Assembly (NCBI RefSeq): GCF_009746715.1
Contig: NZ_VRKW01000006.1
Location: 62,001 to 126,000, forward strand
Source: Ketobacter sp. MCCC 1A13808
GTDB taxonomy: Bacteria; Pseudomonadota; Gammaproteobacteria; Pseudomonadales; Ketobacteraceae
Direction of reading: 5' to 3'
DNA: 64,000 bases
Numbering within the stretch: the first letter of the stretch is position 1; the number at the start of each line of letters is the position of its first letter. The notes below the pieces were generated by a model. It saw nothing but the letters and a program-made list of their open reading frames with translations, was not told the DNA's origin and did no database searches. Positions 1 to 8,023 of the stretch are shown in pieces. Made by a program: the position numbers and the translations under genes.

Positions 1-539
1 TTTTGCATTACAGCCATAACTGAATTGGGCTCCATATCCGGGTTTGGCACCATCGACATGGCCTGATGGTAATCCGGATTGAAGGGCTCACCCACCGGGT
101 TAAGCTGCTCAACACCGTGTTTAGCCAGGGTGTCGACGAACATTTTCAAGGTCAGCTCGATGCCGTCCTTCATACTTTTCACACCGTCGTGCTCAATACT
201 GTCGGCGGCGTCCATAGCCCGCTCCAGACTGTCGATTACCGGCAGCAGATCCGCGGCGAACTTATCCAGCGCAAATTTATGAGCGTTTTCGACATCCCGC
301 TCCGCGCGGCGACGCACATTTTGCATTTCCGCCTGAGCCCGCAGCACAGACTCCCCTTGCTCGGCCAGTTTGGCCTGCAGTACGCCCACTTCTGTTGCCA
401 ATGTCTCTATCGTGACCTCGGTGGTCTCAGTATCCGCAGCTTCATTTTCCACTTCCGCTGATTGCTCAGCAGCGTCTGCCTGCACGTCCTGAGATTCTTC
501 CTGCTCCGGTGTTGGGCGCGCAGCTTCTTCATTCGACAT
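1..539 (-). CDS. grpE: GrpE nucleotide exchange factor, C-terminus cut by window edge
   Basis: Nucleotide exchange factor for the DnaK chaperone in the cytoplasm. The reading frame starts MSNEEAARPTPEQ at an ATG (537-539), preceded by GGAG, and stays open to the window edge, giving about 179 residues; the family is usually near 190-200, so only the end is missing. An acidic, disordered N-terminus is followed by a long coiled coil (ALRAQAEMQNVRRRAERD-like stretch) and the GrpE signature region ending NPDYHQAMSMVPNPD. It lies downstream of hrcA on the same strand, and a sigma-32-type promoter sits between the two genes. dnaK and dnaJ probably follow outside the window. Confidence 0.95.
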   Translation of the reverse strand, partial: MSNEEAARPTPEQEESQDVQADAAEQSAEVENEAADTETTEVTIETLATEVGVLQAKLAEQGESVLRAQAEMQNVRRRAERDVENAHKFALDKFAADLLPVIDSLERAMDAADSIEHDGVKSMKDGIELTLKMFVDTLAKHGVEQLNPVGEPFNPDYHQAMSMVPNPDMEPNSVMAVMQ

Positions 540-616
540 GAAATAATCTCCATAAAATCAACATGTTGCTTACCGCCACAAGATTCGTGGCAAGATAACT
601 GAAAAAGTTTGGGGTC

Positions 617-645
617 TATATGGGGATTATTTTCCAGGCTTCAAG
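617..645 (-). promoter_or_regulatory. Sigma-32 (heat shock) promoter for grpE
   Basis: Read on the minus strand the sequence is CTTGAA, 14 nt, then CCCCATATA, an almost exact match to the RpoH consensus (CTTGAA-N13-17-CCCCATNT). The -35 box lies inside the last codons of hrcA and the -10 box just past its stop. Transcription would start near position 610, about 70 nt upstream of the grpE ATG. No CIRCE inverted repeat (TTAGCACTC-N9-GAGTGCTAA) was found between hrcA and grpE or upstream of hrcA. Confidence 0.8.
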
Positions 646-1658
646 GCTGAACTTAGCATTTTTGCTGTGAGATCGACCATAGGGATAACTTGCTGATAGG
701 GCATACGGGTGGGACCAATGACAGCGAGCACGCCCAATACTTCATCTTCGGTGCCATAGGTAGAGGATACCAGGCTGCACTCATCAAATAATTTAAAGCC
801 GGATTCCTGCCCGATGAAAATCTGGATGCCATCGCTGTTAACACAGTTGTTCATAAGCCCCAAGAGATCCCGCTTCCGCTGAAAGGCGTCAAACAGCTCT
901 TTCAGCTTTTCCATCCCCTGATGATCGGCCATTGCCAACAGGTTGGACTGCCCCGACACCACACAATCACTTTGCTCAGAACTCTGAAAGCTTTGCGAAG
1001 CCACCTCAATAACGGTTTGCATCAGCGAATCCATTCGGGTTTTATCGCTTTTCATATCGCTGAGCAACTTACTGCGGATCGATTCCAGGTCACTGCCGAG
1101 GAAATTGTGATTCAGGTAATTCGCCGCCTGAACCAATTCACTTTCACTGTAGCAACGGTCGGTGGTGATGATGCGATTCTGCACTTCACGATCGTTCAGC
1201 ACCAAAATCACCAACACCCGATTACCTTCGAGCGGTAAAAATTCGACCTGACGCAGGCTGGAACGGTTTTTCTTCGGCACCATCACCACACCGGCCATCG
1301 AAGTCAGGTCCGACAGTACCTCAGACGCTTCTTCCACCAACTCAAGTGGCGTCTTATCCGGTAATAAGCGCTTGCGCACCTGATCCACATTAATCGCCGC
1401 CGGTGAAGCAATGGTAAGCATCGTATCCACAAACAGCCGATAACCCAACGCAGTGGGAATGCGCCCGGCAGACGTATGCGGAGACTGGATAAGGCCGCGA
1501 CATTCGAGCTGGGCCATGACATTTCGGATGGTGGCAGGGCTCGCACTAACTGACATTGAATCCGCGATAGCCCTTGAACCAACCGGCTCACCATCCCGGA
1601 TATAACGCTCCACCAACGCTTTCAGGACTTGCTCTGCTCTGTCTATTTTGGGGGGCAT
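627..1658 (-). CDS. hrcA: Heat-inducible transcription repressor HrcA
   Basis: HrcA represses chaperone genes by binding CIRCE operators and is tuned by GroEL. The 343-residue product matches the family length. The N-terminal winged helix spans residues about 1-75, with the typical SPATIRNVMAQLE recognition region followed by GLIQSPHTSAGRIPT; a GAF-like regulatory region follows, ending GPTRMPYQQVIPMVDLT near the C-terminus. It sits directly upstream of grpE on the same strand. HrcA is absent from many gammaproteobacteria that rely on sigma-32, so the coexistence of HrcA with a sigma-32 promoter on the next gene implies dual control. Confidence 0.95.
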   Translation of the reverse strand: MPPKIDRAEQVLKALVERYIRDGEPVGSRAIADSMSVSASPATIRNVMAQLECRGLIQSPHTSAGRIPTALGYRLFVDTMLTIASPAAINVDQVRKRLLPDKTPLELVEEASEVLSDLTSMAGVVMVPKKNRSSLRQVEFLPLEGNRVLVILVLNDREVQNRIITTDRCYSESELVQAANYLNHNFLGSDLESIRSKLLSDMKSDKTRMDSLMQTVIEVASQSFQSSEQSDCVVSGQSNLLAMADHQGMEKLKELFDAFQRKRDLLGLMNNCVNSDGIQIFIGQESGFKLFDECSLVSSTYGTEDEVLGVLAVIGPTRMPYQQVIPMVDLTAKMLSSALKPGK

Positions 1659-1795
1659 GCTTTCTTGGCGCCTGTCATATCATTGAAAAACTGTCTATTT
1701 TTGATTCTAGCGCGGGTTTCCCGATGGCGACAAGGGCACAATTTCACTAATATGGAATCCTCTTCCACCCAATCACCCGAATCCTCATTGCGCCC

Positions 1796-3466
1796 ATGCT
1801 GACACACATCAATATTTCTAATTTCGCTATCGTTGAGCAACTGGACCTGGACATTCCCAACAAACTCACTGTCATCACTGGCGAAACCGGGGCCGGTAAA
1901 TCCATCATGATCGATGCGCTGGGGCTGGCTTTGGGTGACAGAGCCGACTCGGGATCAGTACGCCACGGGGCCGACAAAGCAGAAATACTGGCCAGTTTCG
2001 ACATCAGTAACATCCCCGAAGCACAGCACTGGCTACAGCAACGGGACCTGGAAGCGGAACACGAATGCATCCTGCGGCGGGTCGTTTCCGGCGACGGCCG
2101 CAGCCGCGCTTACATCAATGGCACCCCGTCCCCCATTCAGGCGTTAAAACAGCTTGGCGAGATCCTGGTCAGCATTCACGGACAGCATGAACACCAGGCT
2201 CTGCTAAAGAAAGAGACCCACCGCCAACTGCTGGACGCGTTTTCGGGACTAGCCGGGCAGGCGGACATAGTTGCGGAGCGCTACCAGCATTGGCAGGACC
2301 AGCTAAAGGCTTTCCAGCATTTTCGTGACCATGCCAAGGAAATGCAGGACCGGGTGGATCTGCTGCGCTTCCAGATTAATGAATTACAAGAGCTTAAGCC
2401 TGAAGACGGAGAGTTGGCGCAGCTGGAAGTCGAGCATAAGCGGATGTCCAACGTGGATTCACTGCTGGGACGTGGACAACAAGTGGTGAGCGGATTGACA
2501 GAGGGAGAACCGGCACTGACCGACCAGGTACAGAGCATAAACCACATTCTTGACGACATGGTGGGTGATGATGAGTCATTACGCGAAATCCACGACATGC
2601 TGGACAGCGCCCGTATCCAGATGGAGGAAGCCTCGTCCAGCCTGCAGCATTATTTAGGGCGCCTTGAAATCGATCCTCAACGCTATCAAATGCTGGATTC
2701 GCGCATCTCCGGATATTTCCACTTAGGGCGCAAACATCGCATCGACCCCCATCAGCTAGCCCATCTGTGGCAGACCTTGGAAGAGGAACTGAACGCCATT
2801 GACGGCGGCGAAGAGAAACTGCAAAAACTGGAGCAAGCAGCCGAAAGCGCTAAAGACAGCTACCTGGACGCGGCCAAGACCCTTTCCAAAGGGCGTAATA
2901 AACACGCCAACAAGCTGGACAAGATGATCACCGAGAAAATTCAGCCGCTGGGCATGCCGGGAGCTGAATTCAAGGTGCAGTTACAAACCAATCCAGCTAA
3001 TCAGTACAGCATCCATGGCCTGGAGCAAGTGGAGTTCGTTGTCAGCACCAACCCGGGGCAACCCATTAAAGCCCTTAACAAAGTGGCTTCCGGCGGCGAG
3101 CTATCGAGAATCAGCCTGGCCATTCAAGTGGCTTGCGCGGCAACGACGAACGTGTCCACTTTGGTGTTTGATGAGGTGGACGTGGGTATCGGGGGCGCAG
3201 TTGCCCAGATTGTCGGTAAACTACTGCAGGAGCTCGGTACTAACAACCAAGTGCTTTGCGTTACTCACTTGCCCCAGGTCGCCGCCCAGGGGCACACACA
3301 CCTGCATGTGAACAAGCAGACGAGCAAAAAACAGACTCATACTGACATCGCCAAACTGTCGCAAGATGAAAAAGTAGCAGAGATAGCACGCATGCTGGGG
3401 GGATTGAAAATTACCAATCAGACCCTGGCGCATGCCAGGGAGCTGATTGAGGATAGCCAAGGCTGA
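1796..3466 (+). CDS. recN: DNA repair protein RecN
   Basis: SMC-like ATPase acting in double-strand break repair, cytoplasmic. The 556-residue product has a Walker A motif GETGAGKS at residues 29-36, a long central coiled coil, an ABC signature ASGGELSR near residue 430 and Walker B VFDEVDVGIGG near 457, followed by the D-loop region ending VTHLPQVAAQG. Length agrees with the family. It is divergent from hrcA. I looked for a LexA box (CTGT-N8-ACAG) in the 137-bp upstream region and did not find a convincing one, so SOS control is not visible here. The gene runs convergently into fur with 6 bp between. Confidence 0.96.
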   Translation: MLTHINISNFAIVEQLDLDIPNKLTVITGETGAGKSIMIDALGLALGDRADSGSVRHGADKAEILASFDISNIPEAQHWLQQRDLEAEHECILRRVVSGDGRSRAYINGTPSPIQALKQLGEILVSIHGQHEHQALLKKETHRQLLDAFSGLAGQADIVAERYQHWQDQLKAFQHFRDHAKEMQDRVDLLRFQINELQELKPEDGELAQLEVEHKRMSNVDSLLGRGQQVVSGLTEGEPALTDQVQSINHILDDMVGDDESLREIHDMLDSARIQMEEASSSLQHYLGRLEIDPQRYQMLDSRISGYFHLGRKHRIDPHQLAHLWQTLEEELNAIDGGEEKLQKLEQAAESAKDSYLDAAKTLSKGRNKHANKLDKMITEKIQPLGMPGAEFKVQLQTNPANQYSIHGLEQVEFVVSTNPGQPIKALNKVASGGELSRISLAIQVACAATTNVSTLVFDEVDVGIGGAVAQIVGKLLQELGTNNQVLCVTHLPQVAAQGHTHLHVNKQTSKKQTHTDIAKLSQDEKVAEIARMLGGLKITNQTLAHARELIEDSQG

Positions 3467-3472
3467 AAAGCG

Positions 3473-3880
3473 TTAGGACTTCGGTTTTACATAAAGCACC
3501 AAGTTATGATCAATCAGCTCGAAGCCATGGCGTTCAGCAATGGCGTGCTGCAATTTTTCGATATCTTCGTCAACGAACTCGATCACCTGCCCAGACACCA
3601 TACAAACCATATGGTCATGATGATCACCTTTGGACAGTTCAAAGACAGCATGTCCGCCATCAAAGTTAAGCCGGCTTACCAGGCCTGCACTTTCAAACTG
3701 GGTGAGCACCCGGTATACCGTGGCCAATCCGACATCTTCGCCAGCATCCAGCAACGCTTTATAGACGTCTTCAGCGCTTAAGTGATGGGTTTCCGCCGAT
3801 TCTAGTATCTGCAGTATTTTTACCCGCGGCAGGGTAACTTTGAGGCCGACTTTACGGAGTTCTTGATTTTCATTTGTCAT
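3473..3880 (-). CDS. fur: Ferric uptake regulator Fur
   Basis: Fe(II)-dependent repressor of iron acquisition genes. The frame could start 17 codons upstream, but the ATG at 3878-3880 (MTNENQELRKVGLKVTLPR) gives the family-standard 135 residues. Visible features are the winged-helix DNA-binding domain with ATVYRVLTQFE, and the metal-binding stretch KGDHHDHMVC followed by GQVIEF. The second CxxC-type cysteine of E. coli Fur is replaced (CMVS), as in pseudomonad Fur, which lacks the structural zinc cysteine pair. It is divergently transcribed from bamE across 123 bp. Confidence 0.95.
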   Translation of the reverse strand: MTNENQELRKVGLKVTLPRVKILQILESAETHHLSAEDVYKALLDAGEDVGLATVYRVLTQFESAGLVSRLNFDGGHAVFELSKGDHHDHMVCMVSGQVIEFVDEDIEKLQHAIAERHGFELIDHNLVLYVKPKS

Positions 3881-4003
3881 GGGAATCTTTCTGTCCTGAC
3901 TTTCTGTTCGGGAAGGGATCTTTCTGCGCATTCTGGTTTCTAATTAAACCAGCTTACCTGTATGATAATCGCTTTTTGCGAAGATAGTGGAAAACCATAC
4001 CAG

Positions 4004-4474
4004 ATGCAAAACTTGTTGCGACAAATACGCCTTCCGGCGTTGATATTGATATTGGCCACCACCACCCTGCCCGGCTGTAGTTCATTGCGTTTTCCGGGGG
4101 TTTACCGTATCGATATTGGTCAGGGCAACCTGATTACCAAGGAAATGATCGAAAAATTAAAGCTCGGCATGAGCCCTCGCCAAGTTGAATACGTCATGGG
4201 ATCACCGATGATTGCCGACACTTTCCATCCTGATCGCTGGGATTATATGTATAGCCTGGAAACCGGCACCGGCATTTTGGTTAAAAATCAGATCACGCTG
4301 TATTTCGACAGTGAGCGCTTAGCAAAAATTGACGACAGTCTGTATAAAGACCCTGACAAACTACGAAACGACCTGCTGGAGCAGATGGGTCTGCCGATCC
4401 CTCCTGGCGACGACAAGGCTGAGTCCGCCCCCGCGGAACCGGCCAGCGAAGAGCCTCCGGTTATAGAAAGCTAG
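4004..4474 (+). CDS. bamE: Outer membrane protein assembly factor BamE (OmlA/SmpA)
   Basis: Lipoprotein subunit of the BAM complex that inserts beta-barrel proteins into the outer membrane. Starting at the ATG at 4004, the protein is 156 residues with a lipoprotein signal peptide and lipobox LPGC (Cys25). The SmpA/OmlA domain follows, with the characteristic KLKLGMSPRQVEYVMGSP and DRWDYMY motifs. The C-terminus carries an acidic/proline tail not needed by the family. The fur-bamE divergent pair is conserved in gammaproteobacteria. Its TAG stop overlaps the stop of the convergent rnfH within a CTAG palindrome. Confidence 0.94.
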   Translation: MQNLLRQIRLPALILILATTTLPGCSSLRFPGVYRIDIGQGNLITKEMIEKLKLGMSPRQVEYVMGSPMIADTFHPDRWDYMYSLETGTGILVKNQITLYFDSERLAKIDDSLYKDPDKLRNDLLEQMGLPIPPGDDKAESAPAEPASEEPPVIES

Positions 4475-4785
4475 TCGGAAGCCTTTTCCTTTGCTGCTTT
4501 CTCGGCGGCACGTTTTTTACGGACTTCTTTCGGGTCGGCGATCAGCCCACGGTAAATCTCGACCCTTTCCCCCGCCTCCAGCACCCGCTCCTTGGGCTTA
4601 CGCTCGGCTTTGCCGAACACGCCCATGGGCGCTGACTCGATATCCAACCCCTCAAACTTCGCAGCAATACCGGACTGCACTACTGCATCGTACATTGAGG
4701 TGCCTTTTTTTATCATTACCGGCACAATCATCTGCTTTTCAGGCAAAGCATACGCTACTTCCACTTTAATCATTTGTTCGCTCAT
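4471..4785 (-). CDS. rnfH: RnfH/RatB family ubiquitin-fold protein
   Basis: Small beta-grasp (UPF0125/RnfH) protein of about 104 residues; the family is often co-encoded with RatA or Rnf genes but its function is poorly defined. The core reads IKVEVAYALPEKQ, then GMFGK-like APMGVFGKAER and ERVEIYRGLIADPKE, which are the recognisable family motifs; the C-terminus is a basic/alanine helix. I prefer the second ATG (MSEQMIKVEV), which removes the overlap with the upstream transporter gene. In related bacteria ratA normally precedes this gene, but here an NSS transporter does. Confidence 0.88.
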   Translation of the reverse strand: MSEQMIKVEVAYALPEKQMIVPVMIKKGTSMYDAVVQSGIAAKFEGLDIESAPMGVFGKAERKPKERVLEAGERVEIYRGLIADPKEVRKKRAAEKAAKEKASD

Positions 4786-4786
4786 A

Positions 4787-6148
4787 TTACTCAAATAATT
4801 TATTGATCATGACCACGGCCACCCCGACCGGCGACAGCACCCGCACAAATAAATACCACACCCGGTAAATAGTCGGGTGGCTGATATCAACTTCATTGCG
4901 CACCACCGCCCGATCCATCACCCAGCCGACAAAGAGGCACAGGGTCAGCCCGCCCAAGGGCAGCATGATATTGGTGGTCAGCTTATCGAAGAAATCAAAC
5001 AGGCTGTTACCGAATATCGTGAAGTCGCTCCAGATGTTGAGGGAGAGCGCACAGCCAATCCCCAGCGTCCAGGCTATCAGTCCCACGAAAATGGCGGCTT
5101 TCACACGGCCGACTCCGGTGCTTTCAACTGCCCAGGCAACCGCCGGCTCGGCCAGAGAAATCGCCGAACTCCAGGCGGCAGCCACCACCAAAACAAAAAA
5201 CATTGTTCCTAGATACACGCCAGCCGGCATCTTACTGAATGCGATCGGCAGGGTTTTGAACATTAGCGAAGGGCCTGCACCGGGCTCCAGCCCGTTATTA
5301 AACACAATAGTAAAAATCACTATACCCGCCACTATCGCTACCAGGGTATCCAGCAAACCGATGGTGACTACCGTCGTCGCAAGATTCTGCTGCCGTGACA
5401 TGTAAGCGCCATAGGCCATGATGGCGCCCATGCCCAGGCTCAGAGTAAAGAACGAGTGCCCCAACGCGCTAAGAATCGCCTCTTGGGTCAACTTACTGAA
5501 ATCGACTTTAAACATAAAATCGAGACTGGCCCCAAACGCATCCTGAGTTGCGGAGTAGCCCAGCAGAACCAACAACATAATGAACAACAGCGGCATCAAC
5601 CATTGCACGGCCATCTCCAGCCCCCTATGGATGCCATTCGCCACCACAACAATGGTCATCACCATAAAAACAGAGTGCCAGCCGAGTAAACGCCACGGAT
5701 CGCCAAGCAGATCACCGAATACTGCGCCCACTGCGTCCGCCGACTGGCCACTAAAGGAATCGGATGCCATGAGATAAACATAGGACACGGCCCAGCCTGC
5801 CACGACGCTATAAAAGGACAGAATTAACATGCCGGCTAAGGCGCCAAGCCAACCGATGCCGCCCCAGAAAGGGGTTGCCCCGGCTTCGTCTGCCAGCTTG
5901 TGCATGCTATTGATCGGGCTGGCCCGTCCGCGGCGCCCCAGCAGAATTTCCGCCAGCATCACCGGAATACCGATTGAGAAGATAAATACCAGATAGATTA
6001 AAACGAAGGCACCGCCGCCGTTTTCTCCCGCCATGTAAGGAAATTTCCAGATATTCCCCAACCCCACCGCTGAGCCGGTCGCGGCCAGCACAAAGGTCCA
6101 GCGCTTCGTCCACACCCCATGAATCGACTGCTGCTCTGACATTGGCAA
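4787..6148 (-). CDS. Sodium-dependent NSS (SNF) family transporter
   Basis: Neurotransmitter:sodium symporter family inner-membrane protein that imports an amino acid-like substrate with Na+. The 453-residue product begins with WTKRWTFVLAATGSAVGLG and then NIWKFPYMAGENGGGAF, the TM1 signature that forms the sodium and substrate site in LeuT-fold proteins. About eleven to twelve hydrophobic segments can be counted. It lies between rnfH and the divergent smpB, with only 1 bp to rnfH if the second rnfH start is used, so the two are probably cotranscribed. The substrate cannot be told from sequence. Confidence 0.9.
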   Translation of the reverse strand: MPMSEQQSIHGVWTKRWTFVLAATGSAVGLGNIWKFPYMAGENGGGAFVLIYLVFIFSIGIPVMLAEILLGRRGRASPINSMHKLADEAGATPFWGGIGWLGALAGMLILSFYSVVAGWAVSYVYLMASDSFSGQSADAVGAVFGDLLGDPWRLLGWHSVFMVMTIVVVANGIHRGLEMAVQWLMPLLFIMLLVLLGYSATQDAFGASLDFMFKVDFSKLTQEAILSALGHSFFTLSLGMGAIMAYGAYMSRQQNLATTVVTIGLLDTLVAIVAGIVIFTIVFNNGLEPGAGPSLMFKTLPIAFSKMPAGVYLGTMFFVLVVAAAWSSAISLAEPAVAWAVESTGVGRVKAAIFVGLIAWTLGIGCALSLNIWSDFTIFGNSLFDFFDKLTTNIMLPLGGLTLCLFVGWVMDRAVVRNEVDISHPTIYRVWYLFVRVLSPVGVAVVMINKLFE

Positions 6149-6350
6149 TCCCTTATCTCAGATTTCTTTTTAGTTTAAACAACTTGACCATAAGGCCAGC
6201 GCCCACCCAACTATGACATTTTCCTTACGTTTATCCTGGCTGTCAAAGTAACAAAATCCTTTCCAGTGCTAATGATTTGGGTTTCGCTGGCAAAACCCCC
6301 TATAATTGGGCCCCATTTTCCAATGACCAACCAAAGCAGACCCCAACGTT

Positions 6351-6815
6351 ATGTCGAATAAGAAAGCCGGTGGCAACACCATCGCACTTAACAGAAAAGC
6401 CAAACATGAGTTCTTCCTGGAAGATCGCTATGAGGCGGGCTTGGTGCTGCAAGGCTGGGAAGTGAAAAGTCTGCGTGAAAACAAAATCAATTTCATGGAC
6501 AGCTATGTAATGATGAAGAATGGCGAAGCCTTTTTGTACGGTTGCCATATTTCACCCCTTGCGACGGTTTCCACTCATTACGTACCGGACCCCACCCGCA
6601 CCCGCAAACTGCTACTGCATCAGAATGAACTGGGGCGCATATTCGGCTCCATTACCAAAAAAGTGCTGACCTGTGTACCCACTGCCCTGTATTGGAAGAA
6701 CGGGAGAGTGAAATGTGAGATTGCTCTGGCCAGAGGTAAACAGCTGCATGACAAGCGAGCGACAGAGAAAGATCGCGACTGGAGCCGGGAAAAGCACCGC
6801 ATACTGAAAAACTGA
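6351..6815 (+). CDS. smpB: SsrA-binding protein SmpB
   Basis: Cofactor of tmRNA in trans-translation, placing tmRNA in stalled ribosomes. The 154-residue product matches the family, with motifs NRKAKHEFFLEDRYEAGLVL, GWEVKSLRENKINF, the internal PDPTRTRKLLLH segment, and the basic C-terminal tail (KRATEKDRDWSREKHRILKN) that occupies the mRNA channel. It lies directly upstream of ssrA in the same orientation, which is the usual pairing. Confidence 0.97.
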   Translation: MSNKKAGGNTIALNRKAKHEFFLEDRYEAGLVLQGWEVKSLRENKINFMDSYVMMKNGEAFLYGCHISPLATVSTHYVPDPTRTRKLLLHQNELGRIFGSITKKVLTCVPTALYWKNGRVKCEIALARGKQLHDKRATEKDRDWSREKHRILKN

Positions 6816-6912
6816 ATATTCCGCACTTATCCAAACCTTCCCAGGTTAAACAGAACTTCAGCGCCGAAAAAAAGTCCAACCAACATGGCGGTCGTGTTAC
6901 ACTCCGCCTTCT

Positions 6913-7265
6913 GGGGGCGACATTGGCTTCGACGTCGGTTACAAAACCTCTGGTGCATGTCGTGTGGGTAGCAACACACGTACTCCAAATGCTGCACAAT
7001 ATAGTCGCAAACGACGACAACTACGCTCTAGCAGCTTAATGCTAGACCGCCACAAGGGCTTGCTTGTGGGAACGAAGTGGCGGTAATTAAACACAAGATC
7101 GTGGTGAGGCCTGCCTGGTGCCGAACCCCTAAAACTTCACAGGCTGGTTTGTTACATCCTGTCTGGTCGGGCCGTAACAGACGAGATCAATAGACTCAGA
7201 CTAAGCATGTAGATCCTTTGGCAGCGGACTGGCGGACGCGGGTTCGATCCCCGCCGCCTCCACCA
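6913..7265 (+). ncRNA. ssrA: tmRNA (SsrA)
   Basis: Transfer-messenger RNA for ribosome rescue, 353 nt. The 5' end GGGGGCGACATTGGCTTCGA pairs with the 3' end CGCCTCC-ACCA to form the seven-base-pair acceptor stem (one G-U), and the T-arm GGGTTCGATCCCC is intact. The resume codon starts at 7007 and the tag reads A-N-D-D-N-Y-A-L-A-A followed by TAA (7007-7039). TTACACT at 6897-6903 is a plausible -10 element. The 3' end is a common integration site, and accessory genes begin straight after it. Confidence 0.97.
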
Positions 7266-7275
7266 TCTTGTAAAT

Positions 7276-7312
7276 AGCCCTAATGAGCCCTCACCAGCCA
7301 TTAGGGCTTTTT
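7276..7312 (+). terminator. Rho-independent terminator of ssrA
   Basis: AGCCCTAATG (7276-7285) pairs with CATTAGGGCT (7299-7308) to form a 10-bp stem followed by a run of T. Confidence 0.85.
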
Positions 7313-7377
7313 ATTAACCCGCAACTTTACTATCGGGTAGTTAGGGATGATGCGGATATTTGCGTACTAGCCCACCT

Positions 7378-7578
7378 TCAAACGGCTTCAAAAGTACTCC
7401 TTCTCAAGCAACTGGCCTCATACTCCAGCACATCCTCTCGCCGGTAGCTGACTTGGCCGCCTAATTTCACATAAATTGGGCCAATACCCTCAGATCGCCA
7501 TTGCTCCAGTGTCGCCTCGCTTACCTGCCAACGATTACAAAGCTCTCTTTGCGTCATAAGTGCTTGATATTCATCCAT
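7378..7578 (-). CDS. Small helix-turn-helix (MerR/AlpA-like) protein, copy A
   Basis: A 66-residue DNA-binding protein of the excisionase/AlpA-like type: MTQRELCNRWQVSEATLEQW is a helix-turn-helix, followed by a short wing (YVKLGGQVSYRREDVLEYE). GGAG lies 8 nt upstream of the ATG. It diverges from the truncated higB copy across a 59-bp region with a palindrome. A paralogue (9830-10063) has the same arrangement. Residues about 1-29 are near-identical between the copies because they lie in the 379-bp repeat, whereas the C-terminal halves have diverged. Likely an autoregulator or a recombination directionality factor; the sequence does not decide. Confidence 0.75.
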   Translation of the reverse strand: MDEYQALMTQRELCNRWQVSEATLEQWRSEGIGPIYVKLGGQVSYRREDVLEYEASCLRRSTFEAV

Positions 7579-7869
7579 ATAGATTCTCCGGTAGAATTTA
7601 GTTGATACAGTCCCATTTTGGGACTATTGTTAACTCTATGAGAATCATTGCCCTATCGACACTGAAAATTTTCTGGGAAGAGCACCCAGAATACATGGAT
7701 GCGAAAGAGCCAACTCTCGCTTGGTATCGGCATGCCTTAGCGGCTGACTGGAGCGCACCAGCGGATGTAAAGCAGGACTTCAGAAATGCCAGCATCCTCA
7801 AAGATGAACGTGCAGTTTTCAATATTGCGGGCAACAAGTACCTACTAGTCGCGTGGATCAACTACGCAT
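7491..7869. repeat. 379-bp direct repeat, copy A
   Basis: This segment recurs at 9976-10354 with a constant offset of 2485 bp, no indels and only scattered substitutions. It spans the N-terminal part of the small HTH gene, the divergent control region and the first three quarters of higB. Weaker similarity continues a little upstream. The downstream edge is abrupt: copy A leaves higB after ...CTACGCAT and enters IS66-like sequence. Confidence 0.92.
7602..7630 (+). promoter_or_regulatory. higB-type promoter with embedded operator palindrome, copy A
   Basis: TTGATA (7602-7607), a 17-bp spacer and TATTGT (7625-7630) form a sigma-70 promoter. The palindrome AGTCCCA-TTT-TGGGACT (7609-7625) fills the spacer, the expected place for a repressor to block RNA polymerase. 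Transcription should begin about at the higB ATG (7638). An identical arrangement is at 10087-10115. Confidence 0.65.
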
Positions 7870-7871
7870 GA
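7638..7871 (+). pseudogene. Truncated HigB-type toxin gene (copy A)
   Basis: The frame MRIIALSTLKIFWEEHPEY...WINYA is almost identical to the intact toxin at 10123-10425 but ends after 77 residues, losing the C-terminal RVVYIRFIGSHAQYDK segment that carries the catalytic core of HigB/RelE-fold RNases. The break coincides with the start of an IS66 transposase fragment at 7870. No antitoxin gene follows. It is therefore probably inactive as a toxin. Confidence 0.85.
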
Positions 7872-7968
7872 AGAAAATCAGCATTTAAAAGATCGCGTTG
7901 CCTGGTTCGAGCGTCAGCTGTTTGGCCGTAAATCGGAGAAGCGCATTATCGATGCGCCAGTTGGCTAA
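7870..7968 (+). mobile_element. IS66-family transposase (TnpC) N-terminal fragment
   Basis: In the frame beginning CAT at 7867 the sequence reads EENQHLKDRVAWFERQLFGR then KSEKRIIDA before a TAA at 7966. The WFERQLFGRKSEKR segment is the hallmark of the N-terminal region of IS66 transposases. No further transposase, inverted repeats or target duplication were found, so this is a scrap left by a deletion or recombination at the edge of the 379-bp repeat. Confidence 0.8.
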
Positions 7969-8023
7969 TGATAAGCAGTTACACGGTTATTTTTACAGTC
8001 TCCAATCGTGGCATTTTCAAAAT

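Noticed and set aside
1659-1795. LexA box upstream of recN
   Set aside because: CTGT occurs, but no ACAG partner at the right spacing; the required CTGT-N8-ACAG pattern is absent.
3881-4003. Fur box between fur and bamE
   Set aside because: TATGATAATCGC contains a GATAAT half-like element only; not enough for the 19-bp consensus.
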